From Tenacibaculum larymnensis (lineage in GTDB: Bacteria; Bacteroidota; Bacteroidia; Flavobacteriales; Flavobacteriaceae): DNA of 64,000 bases. The notes under the pieces are model-generated. The model saw only the letters and a list, made by a program, of their open reading frames with translations, did not search any database and was not told where the DNA came from. The position numbers and the translations under genes are program-made. Shown piece after piece: positions 17,966 through 27,116 of the stretch. The first letter of the stretch is position 1, and each line of letters begins with the position of its first letter. The stretch lies in the NCBI RefSeq assembly GCF_028829235.1, contig NZ_JAIWJY010000010.1, forward strand, positions 87,455 through 151,454, in the 5' to 3' direction.

Positions 17966-18559
17966 ATGTCTAAAAAACACATCGCAATACTTACCGTAAT
18001 TTTGGCAATTTTAATTGATCAAATCAGTAAAATTTATATCAAAACACATTTCCAATTAGGAGAAGAAGTTATTGTTTTCAATGATTGGTTTAGAATTCAT
18101 TTTACAGAAAATAACGGAATGGCGTGGGGCTTTGAATTTGGTGGTAAAGCAGGAAAATTATTTTTAACTTTATTTAGAGTTGTTGCCGTTACAGGTATTG
18201 TGTATTGGTTGTGGCAATCTATCAAGAAAAAAGCACATACAGCCGTTATTATTGCGATAGCGCTAATTTTAGCAGGAGCGGTAGGTAATATTATCGATTC
18301 TGTTTTTTATGGTGTAATTTTCGATTCTTCTTACCATAATGTTGCTTCACTTTTTTCAGATAACCCATATGGAGAATTGTTTCACGGAAAAGTAGTAGAC
18401 ATGCTATATTTTCCTATCTATGAAGGAGAAAGTTTTACCTTTTTCAATGCTATTTTTAACGGAGCAGACTCTTGGATTACTATAGGAGTAGCTTTACTAT
18501 TTTTATTTAATAAGCAAGCATTTCCTAAAGAAGAAAAAGAAACAAAACAAGCTTCATAA
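17966..18559 (+). CDS. lspA: Lipoprotein signal peptidase (signal peptidase II)
   Basis: This 197-residue protein has four membrane segments and the two catalytic Asp motifs of LspA: VGNIIDSVFYG and GKVVDMLYFP. It cuts lipoprotein signal peptides at the lipobox Cys, and several lipoproteins in this window would be its substrates. In many Bacteroidota it follows the ileS-dksA pair directly; here two exported-protein genes lie between. A -7 box TATTTTTG is at 17939-17946. Confidence 0.95.
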   Translation: MSKKHIAILTVILAILIDQISKIYIKTHFQLGEEVIVFNDWFRIHFTENNGMAWGFEFGGKAGKLFLTLFRVVAVTGIVYWLWQSIKKKAHTAVIIAIALILAGAVGNIIDSVFYGVIFDSSYHNVASLFSDNPYGELFHGKVVDMLYFPIYEGESFTFFNAIFNGADSWITIGVALLFLFNKQAFPKEEKETKQAS

Positions 18560-18603
18560 AAACACTTTAAATACTTTTCCTATATTTATAGAAAAAGAAA
18601 TTA

Positions 18604-19206
18604 ATGCGTTTACTAAAATATCTTGCTGTTTTTGCACTAGGTTTTTTTATTGCTAAATTCTGGTACGAAAAAAAGGAAAAAAAATATGAGCAAGAAGAAA
18701 TTCAGGTGGTTTTAAACGGAATTCAGAATCTAAGTAAGTTAGTGGTTTCAGAAGGGAATTTTTCTGAAATGTATAGCTTTACTGATGCAAAAAAGTATTT
18801 CTATGGATACGTTACCTTTGAAAAGAAAGCAATGCTCTCAGTAAACGCTAAGGTTGAGGTGGGGTATGATTTATCGGAACTAGAAATTCAAATAGATAGT
18901 GTTGGTAAACAAATCATCATCAATAAAATTCCTAAAGAAGAAATTCTAATTTCTCCCGACATTAAATATTTCGATTTACAACAGAGTCAGTTCAATACCT
19001 TCTCTAAACAAGAGCTAAATAAACTGAATGCTAAAGCTATTGAAAAGATTAAATCGACAATAACAGTTTCTCAACTACAAGAAGATGCTAAAACTCGTTT
19101 GTTTGAAGAATTATCAAAGATTTACCAACTTTCTAAAATTTATAATTGGAAAGTGGTGGATAATACTAATTCTGGTGTTTTTGAACCTTTACTATTGAAA
19201 AATTAA
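18604..19206 (+). CDS. DUF4230 domain-containing protein
   Basis: This 200-residue protein has a single N-terminal membrane segment (residues 3-20) followed by a soluble domain matching DUF4230 (GNFSEMYSFTDAKKYFYGYVTFEKKA region). No enzymatic motif is visible. It starts 44 bp after lspA and ends 3 bp before a convergent sulfur-transporter gene. The function of the family is unknown. Confidence 0.8.
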   Translation: MRLLKYLAVFALGFFIAKFWYEKKEKKYEQEEIQVVLNGIQNLSKLVVSEGNFSEMYSFTDAKKYFYGYVTFEKKAMLSVNAKVEVGYDLSELEIQIDSVGKQIIINKIPKEEILISPDIKYFDLQQSQFNTFSKQELNKLNAKAIEKIKSTITVSQLQEDAKTRLFEELSKIYQLSKIYNWKVVDNTNSGVFEPLLLKN

Positions 19207-19209
19207 AGA

Positions 19210-19623
19210 TTAGTGAGGTAATTTCTTACTTAATACACCATAAATAAAAGCTCCTATAAGAGCTCCTAAGAGCACAATAATCATTGGGAGTATTCCTTGT
19301 CCAATCAAAACAAAAATAGGAGCAGGGCAAGCGCCTGCTAATGCCCAGCCTAAACCGAAGATAGTACCGCCAACTAAAGTTCTAATAAAACCTTTCTTTT
19401 TCTCTTTGATGTTAATTTGGTTTCCTAAGTAATCTTTAATTTTTCCACTTTTAAAGAAATACATAAACACAGCAGAAATAGCTACAGCAGAACCAATAAT
19501 ACCATACATGTGGAAAGATTGGAATTTAAACATTTCATAAATTCGATACCAAGAAACCGCTTCAGATTTAGACAAAATAATTCCGAAAACTATACCTATA
19601 ACTAAAAATTTCAAATTCTTCAT
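19210..19623 (-). CDS. YeeE/YedE family (DUF6691) sulfur transporter half
   Basis: This 137-residue protein has four hydrophobic segments and the motif GWALAGACPAPIFVLIGQG, the Cys-containing signature of the DUF6691 half of YeeE/YedE transporters. These import thiosulfate or similar sulfur compounds. The ATG at 19623 is preferred to a TTG at 19632 because it gives a 1-bp gap to the preceding gene and begins with the membrane segment. It pairs with the next gene to make the full transporter. Confidence 0.88.
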   Translation of the reverse strand: MKNLKFLVIGIVFGIILSKSEAVSWYRIYEMFKFQSFHMYGIIGSAVAISAVFMYFFKSGKIKDYLGNQINIKEKKKGFIRTLVGGTIFGLGWALAGACPAPIFVLIGQGILPMIIVLLGALIGAFIYGVLSKKLPH

Positions 19624-19624
19624 C

Positions 19625-20185
19625 TTAACCAAATATTAAAGGGAATAGTACCCAAATCATAATTAAACCACCAATAAAAAAACCAATTACAGCAATTAAA
19701 GAAGGCAATTGAAAGCTGCTTAACCCTGTAATAGCATGTCCAGAAGTACAACCATCAGCATAACGAGTTCCCAAACCAATTAAAACTCCTGCAATTAATA
19801 AAATAGCAAAGCCTTTTAGGGTTAACATATTATCAATACTAAAGATTTCATTTGGTACATAGGTTTTTCCTGCATCAGCAAACCCCAAATCAGCTAATTC
19901 ATTTATAGTTGTTGGATTTAAGTCAACTCCTGATGCAGCAGATAAAAAGTTTATAGCGATATAACCTCCAATTAATAAACCAACTAAAAAGAAAATAGCC
20001 CAGTCACGCTCTTTCCAATCTTTCTTAAAATAATCAGAAACTTTACCTGCACCAACCATGGTACAAATAGTTTCTAAATTCGTTGATACCCCAAAATTTT
20101 TTCCGAAGTAAAAAAACAAAAAAAGTACTATAGCAATAAGTGGCCCAGATACATACCAAGGCCATGGTTGTAATATAAAATCCAT
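19625..20185 (-). CDS. YeeE/YedE thiosulfate transporter family protein
   Basis: This 186-residue protein has about five membrane segments. The motif RYADGCTSGHAITGLSSFQLPS carries the conserved Cys and GHAITG signature that forms the conduction path for thiosulfate in YeeE. Together with the downstream 137-residue half it makes a split transporter. Its start overlaps the stop of kdtA by 1 bp, so the three genes form one operon. Confidence 0.9.
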   Translation of the reverse strand: MDFILQPWPWYVSGPLIAIVLFLFFYFGKNFGVSTNLETICTMVGAGKVSDYFKKDWKERDWAIFFLVGLLIGGYIAINFLSAASGVDLNPTTINELADLGFADAGKTYVPNEIFSIDNMLTLKGFAILLIAGVLIGLGTRYADGCTSGHAITGLSSFQLPSLIAVIGFFIGGLIMIWVLFPLIFG

Positions 20186-21423
20186 TATAATATGTTTTTT
20201 AAATAAGTGATAATGGTCTTTGTTGCCCCCACATTTTTTAAAATGTAATTGTGGTTAACATTCCCCATTTGCTCTCTTAGTTTTTTGCCTGATTTCAATA
20301 AAGCAAAATTACTAGAAAATTCGTTAGTATTTGTAACGGTCTTTGCACCTCCTATTTCAAGTAAATCAATTGCTTCTTGAAACTTATTGTATTTATTACC
20401 ACCAAAAATAACAGGAACACCATATGTCGCTGGTTCTAAAATATTATGTAAACCAGTAGCGAGTCCACCGCCAACGTAAGCTACATCAGCATAAGAGTAA
20501 ATTTTGGTAAGCAACCCAATTGTGTCAATTATAAAAACTTGATAATTGGATAGCAGTTTTCCTTCTTTTTCAGAAAAAAGAATCGTTTTCTTATTGATTA
20601 AGCTCTGTAGTTCTTTAATCTGTTTTTGGTTGATGTTGTGTGGAGCAATAATAAACTTTTCGTCATCAGTAGCGTTATTATTAATGTAATTGATAATCAA
20701 TTCTTCATCTTCTTTCCAAGTGCTTCCTGCAATTACGGTATACTGACTGTTTTTAAACTCAGAAATAAAATCTAAAGAGTTATCTTGTTGTAAAATATCA
20801 TATACACGATCAAATCGAGTATCACCAGCAATGGTTACGTTGTGAAAATCAATAGAATTTAATAGGTTTTTAGAAGTTTCGTTTTGCACAAAAAAGTGAT
20901 TAAACGCCGTCAATTTTTCACGCATAAAACCTCCGTACCATTTAAAGAAGGATTGTTTTTTTCTAAAAATTCCTGAAATTAAAATTGTAGGAGCACCATG
21001 CTTTTTTAATTCAGAAAGGAGGTTAGGCCAAAACTCATATTTAATCATGATAGCTACATCAGGATGCACTAGTTTGATGAATTTTTTAACGTTCGATTTA
21101 GTGTCTAAAGGTAAATAGCAAATAACATCGGCTAATGGATAATTTTTTCTTATCTCATATCCTGAAGGAGAAAAAAATGTAACCACAATTTTATAGTCTG
21201 AATAGAGTTCTTTCAACTCCTCAATAATAGGTCTTCCTTGTTCAAATTCTCCTAAAGAAGCGGCATGAAACCAAACTACTTTATCAGTTTTAGAAATACT
21301 TTCGAGTTTAGAAAATGTTTCCTTTCTCCCTTGGTAAAACAGCTTTATTTTTTTGTTGAACAAAGCTACAATTGGAAGTAAGGTAGATACTAAGGCAAGA
21401 AGTAAATTGTATAAAAAATTCAT
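20185..21423 (-). CDS. kdtA: 3-deoxy-D-manno-octulosonic acid (Kdo) transferase
   Basis: This 412-residue GT30 enzyme adds Kdo to lipid A in lipopolysaccharide synthesis at the inner face of the inner membrane. It has an N-terminal anchor (residues 1-20) and the catalytic Glu in FHAASLGEFEQGRPI. The donor-binding region GGLATGLHNILEPATYGVPVI marks the C-terminal domain. It is the first gene of an operon with the two sulfur-transporter genes. A terminator separates it from accC upstream. Confidence 0.95.
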   Translation of the reverse strand: MNFLYNLLLALVSTLLPIVALFNKKIKLFYQGRKETFSKLESISKTDKVVWFHAASLGEFEQGRPIIEELKELYSDYKIVVTFFSPSGYEIRKNYPLADVICYLPLDTKSNVKKFIKLVHPDVAIMIKYEFWPNLLSELKKHGAPTILISGIFRKKQSFFKWYGGFMREKLTAFNHFFVQNETSKNLLNSIDFHNVTIAGDTRFDRVYDILQQDNSLDFISEFKNSQYTVIAGSTWKEDEELIINYINNNATDDEKFIIAPHNINQKQIKELQSLINKKTILFSEKEGKLLSNYQVFIIDTIGLLTKIYSYADVAYVGGGLATGLHNILEPATYGVPVIFGGNKYNKFQEAIDLLEIGGAKTVTNTNEFSSNFALLKSGKKLREQMGNVNHNYILKNVGATKTIITYLKNIL

Positions 21424-21441
21424 TATGCGAATTTATGAAAT

Positions 21442-21475
21442 AAAAAAATCAGTGAAGTTACTCACTGATTTTTTT
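21442..21475 (-). terminator. Rho-independent terminator of the accB-accC unit
   Basis: Perfect 14-bp arms (21442-21455 and 21462-21475) with a 6-base loop sit 20 bp after accC. The A/T flanks would let it work on both strands. Confidence 0.92.
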
Positions 21476-21494
21476 TATTCTATGTTGAAATATG

Positions 21495-22835
21495 TTATGA
21501 TTCCATTTCAAAATCTTCCATGAACTTAGTGGTATAATTACCAGCTACATAATCTGGATGATCCATTAATTGTCTGTGGAAAGGAATAGTTGTTTTTACA
21601 CCTTCAATAACATACTCATCTAATGCACGTTTCATTTTGTTAATCGCTTCTTCACGAGTTTGTGCAGTAACAATTAATTTAGAAATCATTGAATCATAGT
21701 TTGGTGGAATCATATACCCTGCATATACGTGAGTATCGATACGAACACCATGACCACCTGGTGCATGATAAGAGGTTATTTTTCCTGGTGCAGGTCTAAA
21801 TCCGTTATAAGGATCTTCTGCATTAATTCTACATTCTATTGAGTGTAATTGTGGCTTGTAGTTTTTACCAGAAATTGGCACACCAGCTGCAACTAAAATT
21901 TGTTCACGAATTAAATCGTAATCAACAACTTCTTCAGTAATAGGATGTTCTACCTGAATACGAGTATTCATTTCCATAAAGTAGAAATTACGATGTTTAT
22001 CTACTAAGAACTCAACCGTACCAGCACCTTCGTATTTAATATACTCAGCAGCTTTAACAGCAGCAGCTCCCATAGCATCACGTAATTCTTCTGTCATGAA
22101 TGGAGAAGGAGTTTCTTCAGTTAATTTTTGGTGACGACGTTGTACTGAACAATCTCTTTCAGATAAGTGACAAGCTTTACCGTAAGCATCACCTACTACT
22201 TGAATTTCGATATGGCGAGGCTCTTCAATTAACTTCTCCATATACATATCATCGTTTCCAAATGCTGCTTTAGATTCTTGTCTCGCAGAATCCCAAGCAT
22301 CTTTTAAATCTTCAGCTTTCCAAACAGCACGCATTCCTTTACCACCACCACCAGCAGATGCTTTTAACATAACAGGATACCCTGTTTCTACAGCGATTTT
22401 TTCACACTCTTCAAAAGTAGTGATTACACCATCACTACCTGGTACACATGGTACACCAGCAGCTTTCATGGTAGCTTTAGCGTTTGCTTTATCTCCCATT
22501 CTATCAATCATCTCAGGAGAAGCCCCGATAAATTTAATTTCGTGCTCTTCACATAATTTTGAGAATTTAGCATTTTCAGCTAAGAAACCATATCCTGGGT
22601 GAATTCCGTCAGCGTTTGTAATTTCTGCCGCAGCAATGATACGATCCATTTTTAAATAAGACTCGCTACTTGGAGCAGGTCCAATACAAACAGCTTCATC
22701 AGCAAATCGTACGTGTAAACTTTCAGCATCTGCTTTAGAATATACAGCTACTGTTTTAATACCCATCTCTTTACAGGTTCTAATTACACGTAGCGCGATT
22801 TCGCCTCTATTGGCAATTAATATCTTTTTAAACAT
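21495..22835 (-). CDS. accC: Acetyl-CoA carboxylase, biotin carboxylase subunit
   Basis: This 446-residue protein has the full biotin carboxylase layout: N-terminal [20 protein letters not shown], the ATP-grasp Gly-rich loop [12 protein letters not shown], and the active-site motif [15 protein letters not shown]. It carboxylates biotin on AccB, the first step of fatty-acid synthesis. The accB gene lies 89 bp upstream on the same strand. That gap holds only AT-rich near-repeats of the form ACTTCTAAAC. Confidence 0.96.
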   Translation of the reverse strand: MFKKILIANRGEIALRVIRTCKEMGIKTVAVYSKADAESLHVRFADEAVCIGPAPSSESYLKMDRIIAAAEITNADGIHPGYGFLAENAKFSKLCEEHEIKFIGASPEMIDRMGDKANAKATMKAAGVPCVPGSDGVITTFEECEKIAVETGYPVMLKASAGGGGKGMRAVWKAEDLKDAWDSARQESKAAFGNDDMYMEKLIEEPRHIEIQVVGDAYGKACHLSERDCSVQRRHQKLTEETPSPFMTEELRDAMGAAAVKAAEYIKYEGAGTVEFLVDKHRNFYFMEMNTRIQVEHPITEEVVDYDLIREQILVAAGVPISGKNYKPQLHSIECRINAEDPYNGFRPAPGKITSYHAPGGHGVRIDTHVYAGYMIPPNYDSMISKLIVTAQTREEAINKMKRALDEYVIEGVKTTIPFHRQLMDHPDYVAGNYTTKFMEDFEMES

Positions 22836-22924
22836 GTCTTTTAGTTTATGAGTTTATTGGGTTTAGTTGTTTAAGAGTTTAGCATTTAACTAAACTTCTA
22901 AACTTAAAACTTCTAAACCAAAAA

Positions 22925-23407
22925 TTATGATGGGTCTACTAAAAATAATGGTTGATCAAATTCTACAGGAGAAGAATCATCCACTAATACTTTAACGATT
23001 TTACCAGATACTTCTGATTCAATTTCGTTAAATAACTTCATTGCTTCAATGATACAAACAGTATCACCAACTTTTACTTCTGTTCCTACTTCAGCAAAAT
23101 TAGGCTTGTCTGGAGAAGGTTTTCTGTAGAAAGTACCAATGATAGGTGATTTTATAGTTACATATTTTGAGTCGTCTGTAGTTTCAGCTGCTATTGGGGC
23201 TGCAGCTGGAGTAGCTGGCTGTGCAGCAGGAGCAGGGGCTATCATTTGTGGAGCAGCTGCAGGAGCAGGAGCTTGAATAATAGTAGTTTCAGGAGTATCA
23301 CTTCCAGTTTTAATGGTGATTTTAATATCTTCCATTTCTAGCTTTACTTCACTTGCACCTGACTTAGCTACAAATTTTATAAGACTTTGAATTTCTTTAA
23401 TGTCCAT
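22925..23407 (-). CDS. accB: Acetyl-CoA carboxylase biotin carboxyl carrier protein
   Basis: This 160-residue protein has an N-terminal dimerisation segment, an Ala/Pro-rich linker (residues 43-78) and a C-terminal biotinyl domain with the acceptor Lys in IEAMKLFNE. It carries carboxybiotin between AccC and the carboxyltransferase. It follows fabH after 23 bp and precedes accC, the usual Bacteroidota order. Confidence 0.96.
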   Translation of the reverse strand: MDIKEIQSLIKFVAKSGASEVKLEMEDIKITIKTGSDTPETTIIQAPAPAAAPQMIAPAPAAQPATPAAAPIAAETTDDSKYVTIKSPIIGTFYRKPSPDKPNFAEVGTEVKVGDTVCIIEAMKLFNEIESEVSGKIVKVLVDDSSPVEFDQPLFLVDPS

Positions 23408-23430
23408 TTTCCTAAATTTTAGTTGTTTAG

Positions 23431-24426
23431 TTATGAGTTATATGCCCATTTTAAGTAGATAGCTCCCCATGTGAAGCCACCACCAAATGCAGCAAAAATT
23501 AAATTATCTCCTTTTTTCAACTCTTTTTCATAGTCAGCAAGCAATAACGGTAAAGTAGCAGAAGTAGTATTTCCGTACTTATGAATATTCATCATTACTT
23601 TATCATCTTCTAAGCCAACTCTATTTGCAGTAGCTTCGATGATTCTTTTATTAGCTTGATGTGGTACTAACCACTGAATGTCATCTTTTGTTAAGTTGTT
23701 TCTGGTTAACATTTTTTCAGAAACATCAGCCATGTTAGAAACAGCAAACTTAAATACAGTTCTCCCTTCTTGGTGAACAAAGTGTTGTTTATTTTTAACA
23801 GTGTCTTCTGATGCTGGCAAAATTGATCCACCTGCATCAATCTTTAAGAATTCACGACCAATTCCGTCGCTTCTTAAATACTCATCTTGTAACCCTAAAC
23901 CGTCGTTATTAGGCTCAAATAAAACAGCACCTGCACCATCACCAAATATGATACAAGTAGCTCTATCGCTATAATCAATAATTGATGACATTTTATCGGC
24001 ACCAATTAACAATACTTTTTTATATCGACCACTTTCAATATAACTTGAGGCAGTAGACATACCATATAAAAAACTAGAACAAGCAGCTTGTAAATCGTAA
24101 GAAAAAGCATTTACGGCTCCTATCTTAGATGCAGTATAAGCAGCTGTTGAAGCTACAGGCATATCTGGAGTAGCGGTTGCTACAATTACCATGTCGATAT
24201 CTTCAGGTTTTGTGTTTGATTTTTGAAGTAAATCTTCTGCTGCTTTTATAGCCATGAAAGAAGTTCCAAGACCTTCACCTTTTAAAATCCTTCTTTCTTT
24301 GATTCCTGTTCTGGTAGTTATCCATTCATCATTGGTGTCCACCATTGTTTCTAGCTCTTTATTGGTTAGAGCATATTCTGGAATATATTTTCCTACCGCT
24401 GTTATAGCTGCAGTTATTTTAGTCAT
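23431..24426 (-). CDS. fabH: 3-oxoacyl-ACP synthase III
   Basis: This 331-residue protein starts fatty-acid chains by condensing an acyl-CoA with malonyl-ACP. The catalytic triad is visible: Cys in LQAACSSFLYG, His in WLVPHQANKRII, Asn in KYGNTTSATLPL. The ATG at 24426 is preferred to one at 24459, because a -7-like box (minus strand TTACTTTG, 24457-24464) covers the latter and the extra 11 residues are not FabH-like. It heads the fabH-accB-accC unit. Confidence 0.95.
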   Translation of the reverse strand: MTKITAAITAVGKYIPEYALTNKELETMVDTNDEWITTRTGIKERRILKGEGLGTSFMAIKAAEDLLQKSNTKPEDIDMVIVATATPDMPVASTAAYTASKIGAVNAFSYDLQAACSSFLYGMSTASSYIESGRYKKVLLIGADKMSSIIDYSDRATCIIFGDGAGAVLFEPNNDGLGLQDEYLRSDGIGREFLKIDAGGSILPASEDTVKNKQHFVHQEGRTVFKFAVSNMADVSEKMLTRNNLTKDDIQWLVPHQANKRIIEATANRVGLEDDKVMMNIHKYGNTTSATLPLLLADYEKELKKGDNLIFAAFGGGFTWGAIYLKWAYNS

Positions 24427-24530
24427 AGTTGTTTGTTTTGTAGTAAAACGAGTTTTCAAAGTAATGAAAATTATTTCACTTTTTTATAGAAAAAAACATC
24501 AAAAAGAGTATTTTTTGATGTAAAAACATA

Positions 24531-24558
24531 AAAAAACCCTCAAAGTAGAGGGTTTTTT
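24531..24558 (-). terminator. Rho-independent terminator after rpmF
   Basis: Arms AAAAAACCCTC and GAGGGTTTTTT (11 bp, 6-base loop) lie between rpmF and fabH. A second hairpin with 10-bp arms (24496-24505 and 24512-24521) follows, so read-through into fabH is doubly blocked. Confidence 0.92.
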
Positions 24559-24576
24559 AATTTTTTAAACTAGTTT

Positions 24577-24771
24577 TTAAGCCTCAGCAGCAGCACTTTC
24601 TAATACTACTTGACCTCTGTAATAAAGTTTTCCTTCATGCCAGTGAGCTCTGTGGTATAAATGAGCTTCTCCAGTTGTAGGATCAACAGCTATTTGAGGT
24701 ACAGAAGCTTTATAGTGAGTTCTTCTCTTATCTCTTCTAGTTTTAGATATTTTTCTCTTTGGATGTGCCAT
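24577..24771 (-). CDS. rpmF: 50S ribosomal protein L32
   Basis: This 64-residue basic protein begins [19 protein letters not shown], the standard L32 start. It lacks the four Cys zinc ligands, so it is the zinc-independent form. It follows the DUF177 gene after 8 bp, a pairing found in most bacteria. Confidence 0.97.
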   Translation of the reverse strand: MAHPKRKISKTRRDKRRTHYKASVPQIAVDPTTGEAHLYHRAHWHEGKLYYRGQVVLESAAAEA

Positions 24772-24779
24772 TTTATGTC

Positions 24780-25316
24780 TTATTTATCTGTTAGTAAATC
24801 CTTTAATTTATCCCATCTAGGGTCTGTTGATTCTTCCTCAACAGTTTTTTCTTCGTTTATTCTTAATTCTTCTAATTTTCTTAAAGCATCTGACTGCATA
24901 GTACCATCAACAACATCTGGATGTATCCTTTTGCTAGGTACTGATAACACAATTAACTCATATATGTATTGAGATACATTTACTTGATAAGCTTCGTGTG
25001 GAAGTATCAAAATTTCATCGTGTTCATCATTAAACTCAGGTCCAAACTTAACAACTAAATTTAAATTACCATTAATTGGTAAATCAAATAACTCGTTAGT
25101 AATATCACAAGGAACATTAACTGTTCCGTTTATGTTAAAAGATAGTTCCAATAAAGTACTTTTTTTAACAAATGTAATATCAGCTTTTACGTTGGTGTTG
25201 TTAAACTCGTCAAACTGAAATGCTTCAAAGAACGTTTTGTCAATTTGATATTCAAACAAATGACTTCCTTCTTTTAAACCTACAAAAGGTATGTTGAATT
25301 GTTTTAAGTCTTTCAT
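24780..25316 (-). CDS. DUF177 domain-containing protein (YceD-like)
   Basis: This 178-residue protein fits the DUF177/YceD family, almost always encoded upstream of rpmF. YceD-like proteins affect 23S rRNA processing or ribosome assembly. The acidic C-terminus ([20 protein letters not shown]) is typical. The gene is 8 bp upstream of rpmF and 74 bp downstream of pdxA. Confidence 0.92.
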   Translation of the reverse strand: MKDLKQFNIPFVGLKEGSHLFEYQIDKTFFEAFQFDEFNNTNVKADITFVKKSTLLELSFNINGTVNVPCDITNELFDLPINGNLNLVVKFGPEFNDEHDEILILPHEAYQVNVSQYIYELIVLSVPSKRIHPDVVDGTMQSDALRKLEELRINEEKTVEEESTDPRWDKLKDLLTDK

Positions 25317-25390
25317 CTACAACTATCAATTTGAGCGTGCAAAGATATAAAAAATGTTTTTACTTTTATGTTTTGAGTAAAAAAAATGAA

Positions 25391-26425
25391 CTATTTTGCT
25401 TTTAATGCGTTTTTTGTAAGTTCTTGATACTCTTTTCTGTTCTTAAATATTTGTAATGAGGTAAATAAGGCTTCTTTAAAAGACGTAGGGTTGGCTTTAT
25501 TTTTACCAGCAATATCAAATCCAGTTCCATGGTCAGGAGAGGTTCTTATCTTGCTCAAACCAGCCGTGAAATTTACACCATTTCCAAATGATAAAGCTTT
25601 AAAAGGAGCTAAACCTTGATCGTGATACATGGCTAAAACTCCGTCAAATTGTTCATAGGTTTTTGAACCAAAAAAACCATCGGCTGCATACGGACCAAAA
25701 ACTAATTTACCTGATTCTTTAATTTCTGTAATAGTTGGACGAATAATTTCGTCGTCTTCAGTACCAATTATTCCATTATCACCACAGTGTGGATTTAATC
25801 CTAATACTGCAATTTTAGGTTTACTAATGTTGAAATCTTGTTTTAATGAGTTGTACATAATCTCAACTTTAGACTTAATTAGTTCTGGAGTAATTGCTTC
25901 TGCGACTTTAGATACAGGGATATGACCCGTAATTAAACCAATACGTAATTCATCAGTCATTAAAATCATTAAGCTTTTTCCATCAAAGTTTTCTTCTAAA
26001 TACTCTGTGTGACCTGGGAATTTAAATTCTTCAGATTGAATATTCTCTTTGTTAATAGGGGCGGTAATAATAAGATCTATTTGATTCTTTTTTAAAGCTC
26101 CAACAGCGGCTTGTAATGATTTTAAGGCGAATTTACCTCCATCTTCAGTAATCTTACCTAAATCTATTTTAACTTCTTCTTTCCAGCTATTTAATAAATT
26201 AACCTTTCCATGTACAAGTTTATCTAAAGAAGCAATTCCTTGGATATTGGTATTAAGTCTTAAAGCCTTTTTATGATATGAAATTAGTTTATTTGAAGCG
26301 AATAAAACAGGAGTACAAAAATCAAGCATTCGTTTGTCTTCAAATGTTTTTAAGATAATTTCGATACCAATTCCGTTGATGTCCCCAACCGAAATTCCGA
26401 CAATAATTTTGTTAGCTTTATCCAT
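25391..26425 (-). CDS. pdxA: 4-hydroxythreonine-4-phosphate dehydrogenase
   Basis: This 344-residue protein makes a precursor of pyridoxal 5'-phosphate. The metal-binding His residues are in FPGHTEYLEE, LNPHCGDNG and MYHDQGLAPFKAL, all well conserved in PdxA. The C-terminal TSPDHGTGFDIAGK segment also matches. It is divergent from ribE; a minus-strand -7 box TACTTTTG lies at 26465-26472, 39 bp before the start. Confidence 0.95.
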   Translation of the reverse strand: MDKANKIIVGISVGDINGIGIEIILKTFEDKRMLDFCTPVLFASNKLISYHKKALRLNTNIQGIASLDKLVHGKVNLLNSWKEEVKIDLGKITEDGGKFALKSLQAAVGALKKNQIDLIITAPINKENIQSEEFKFPGHTEYLEENFDGKSLMILMTDELRIGLITGHIPVSKVAEAITPELIKSKVEIMYNSLKQDFNISKPKIAVLGLNPHCGDNGIIGTEDDEIIRPTITEIKESGKLVFGPYAADGFFGSKTYEQFDGVLAMYHDQGLAPFKALSFGNGVNFTAGLSKIRTSPDHGTGFDIAGKNKANPTSFKEALFTSLQIFKNRKEYQELTKNALKAK

Positions 26426-26488
26426 AGTTTACTTTCGTAGGTAAAGTTGTATTTTTGATGCTAACAAAAGTAACTAAATTTTTATAGA

Positions 26489-27079
26489 ATGTTTACCGGA
26501 ATAATAGAAACTCTTGGAATTGTTAAAGGTATTGAGCGTGAAAAAGAAAATTTACACCTCACAATAAAAAGTACAATAACCAATGAATTAAAAATAGATC
26601 AGAGTGTAGCACATAACGGTGTTTGTTTAACCGTTGTAGCAATTGATAAGGATGAGTATACTGTTACAGCTATTAAAGAAACGTTAGACAAAACGAATAT
26701 TGGTGATTTAAAAGTAGGAGATGAAGTAAATCTTGAGAGAGCAATGAAGTTAGGAGCTCGATTAGACGGACATATTGTACAAGGTCATGTAGATGGAACA
26801 GGTAGATGTAAAAGCATAGAAGATGCTGATGGTAGTACAGTATTTACTTTTTCGTATGATTTTGATGGTACAAATGTTACTATTGAAAAAGGTTCAATTA
26901 CAATTAATGGGGTGAGTTTAACGGTGGTAAATTCTAAAAAGGATGAATTTAGTGTAGCTATTATTCCATATACATATGAACATACAACCTTTAAAACCTT
27001 TAAAATAGGTACTAAAGTTAATTTGGAATTTGATGTAATTGGTAAATACGTTGCTAAACTTCATAGTTTAAGAGAATAG
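26489..27079 (+). CDS. ribE: Riboflavin synthase, alpha subunit
   Basis: This 196-residue protein has the two tandem lumazine-binding halves: MFTGIIE with NGVCLTV in the first, and GSITINGVSLTV in the second. It makes riboflavin from two molecules of dimethylribityllumazine. It is divergent from pdxA (63 bp apart). A patatin gene follows on the same strand after 37 bp and may share the transcript. Confidence 0.96.
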   Translation: MFTGIIETLGIVKGIEREKENLHLTIKSTITNELKIDQSVAHNGVCLTVVAIDKDEYTVTAIKETLDKTNIGDLKVGDEVNLERAMKLGARLDGHIVQGHVDGTGRCKSIEDADGSTVFTFSYDFDGTNVTIEKGSITINGVSLTVVNSKKDEFSVAIIPYTYEHTTFKTFKIGTKVNLEFDVIGKYVAKLHSLRE

Positions 27080-27116
27080 ATTGAAATTATAAAAAGAATA
27101 AAATTGCATTAAAACT

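Noticed and set aside
22836..22924. Repeat element between accB and accC
   Set aside because: Only short AT-rich near-repeats of TCTAAAC type; no clear structure or boundaries.
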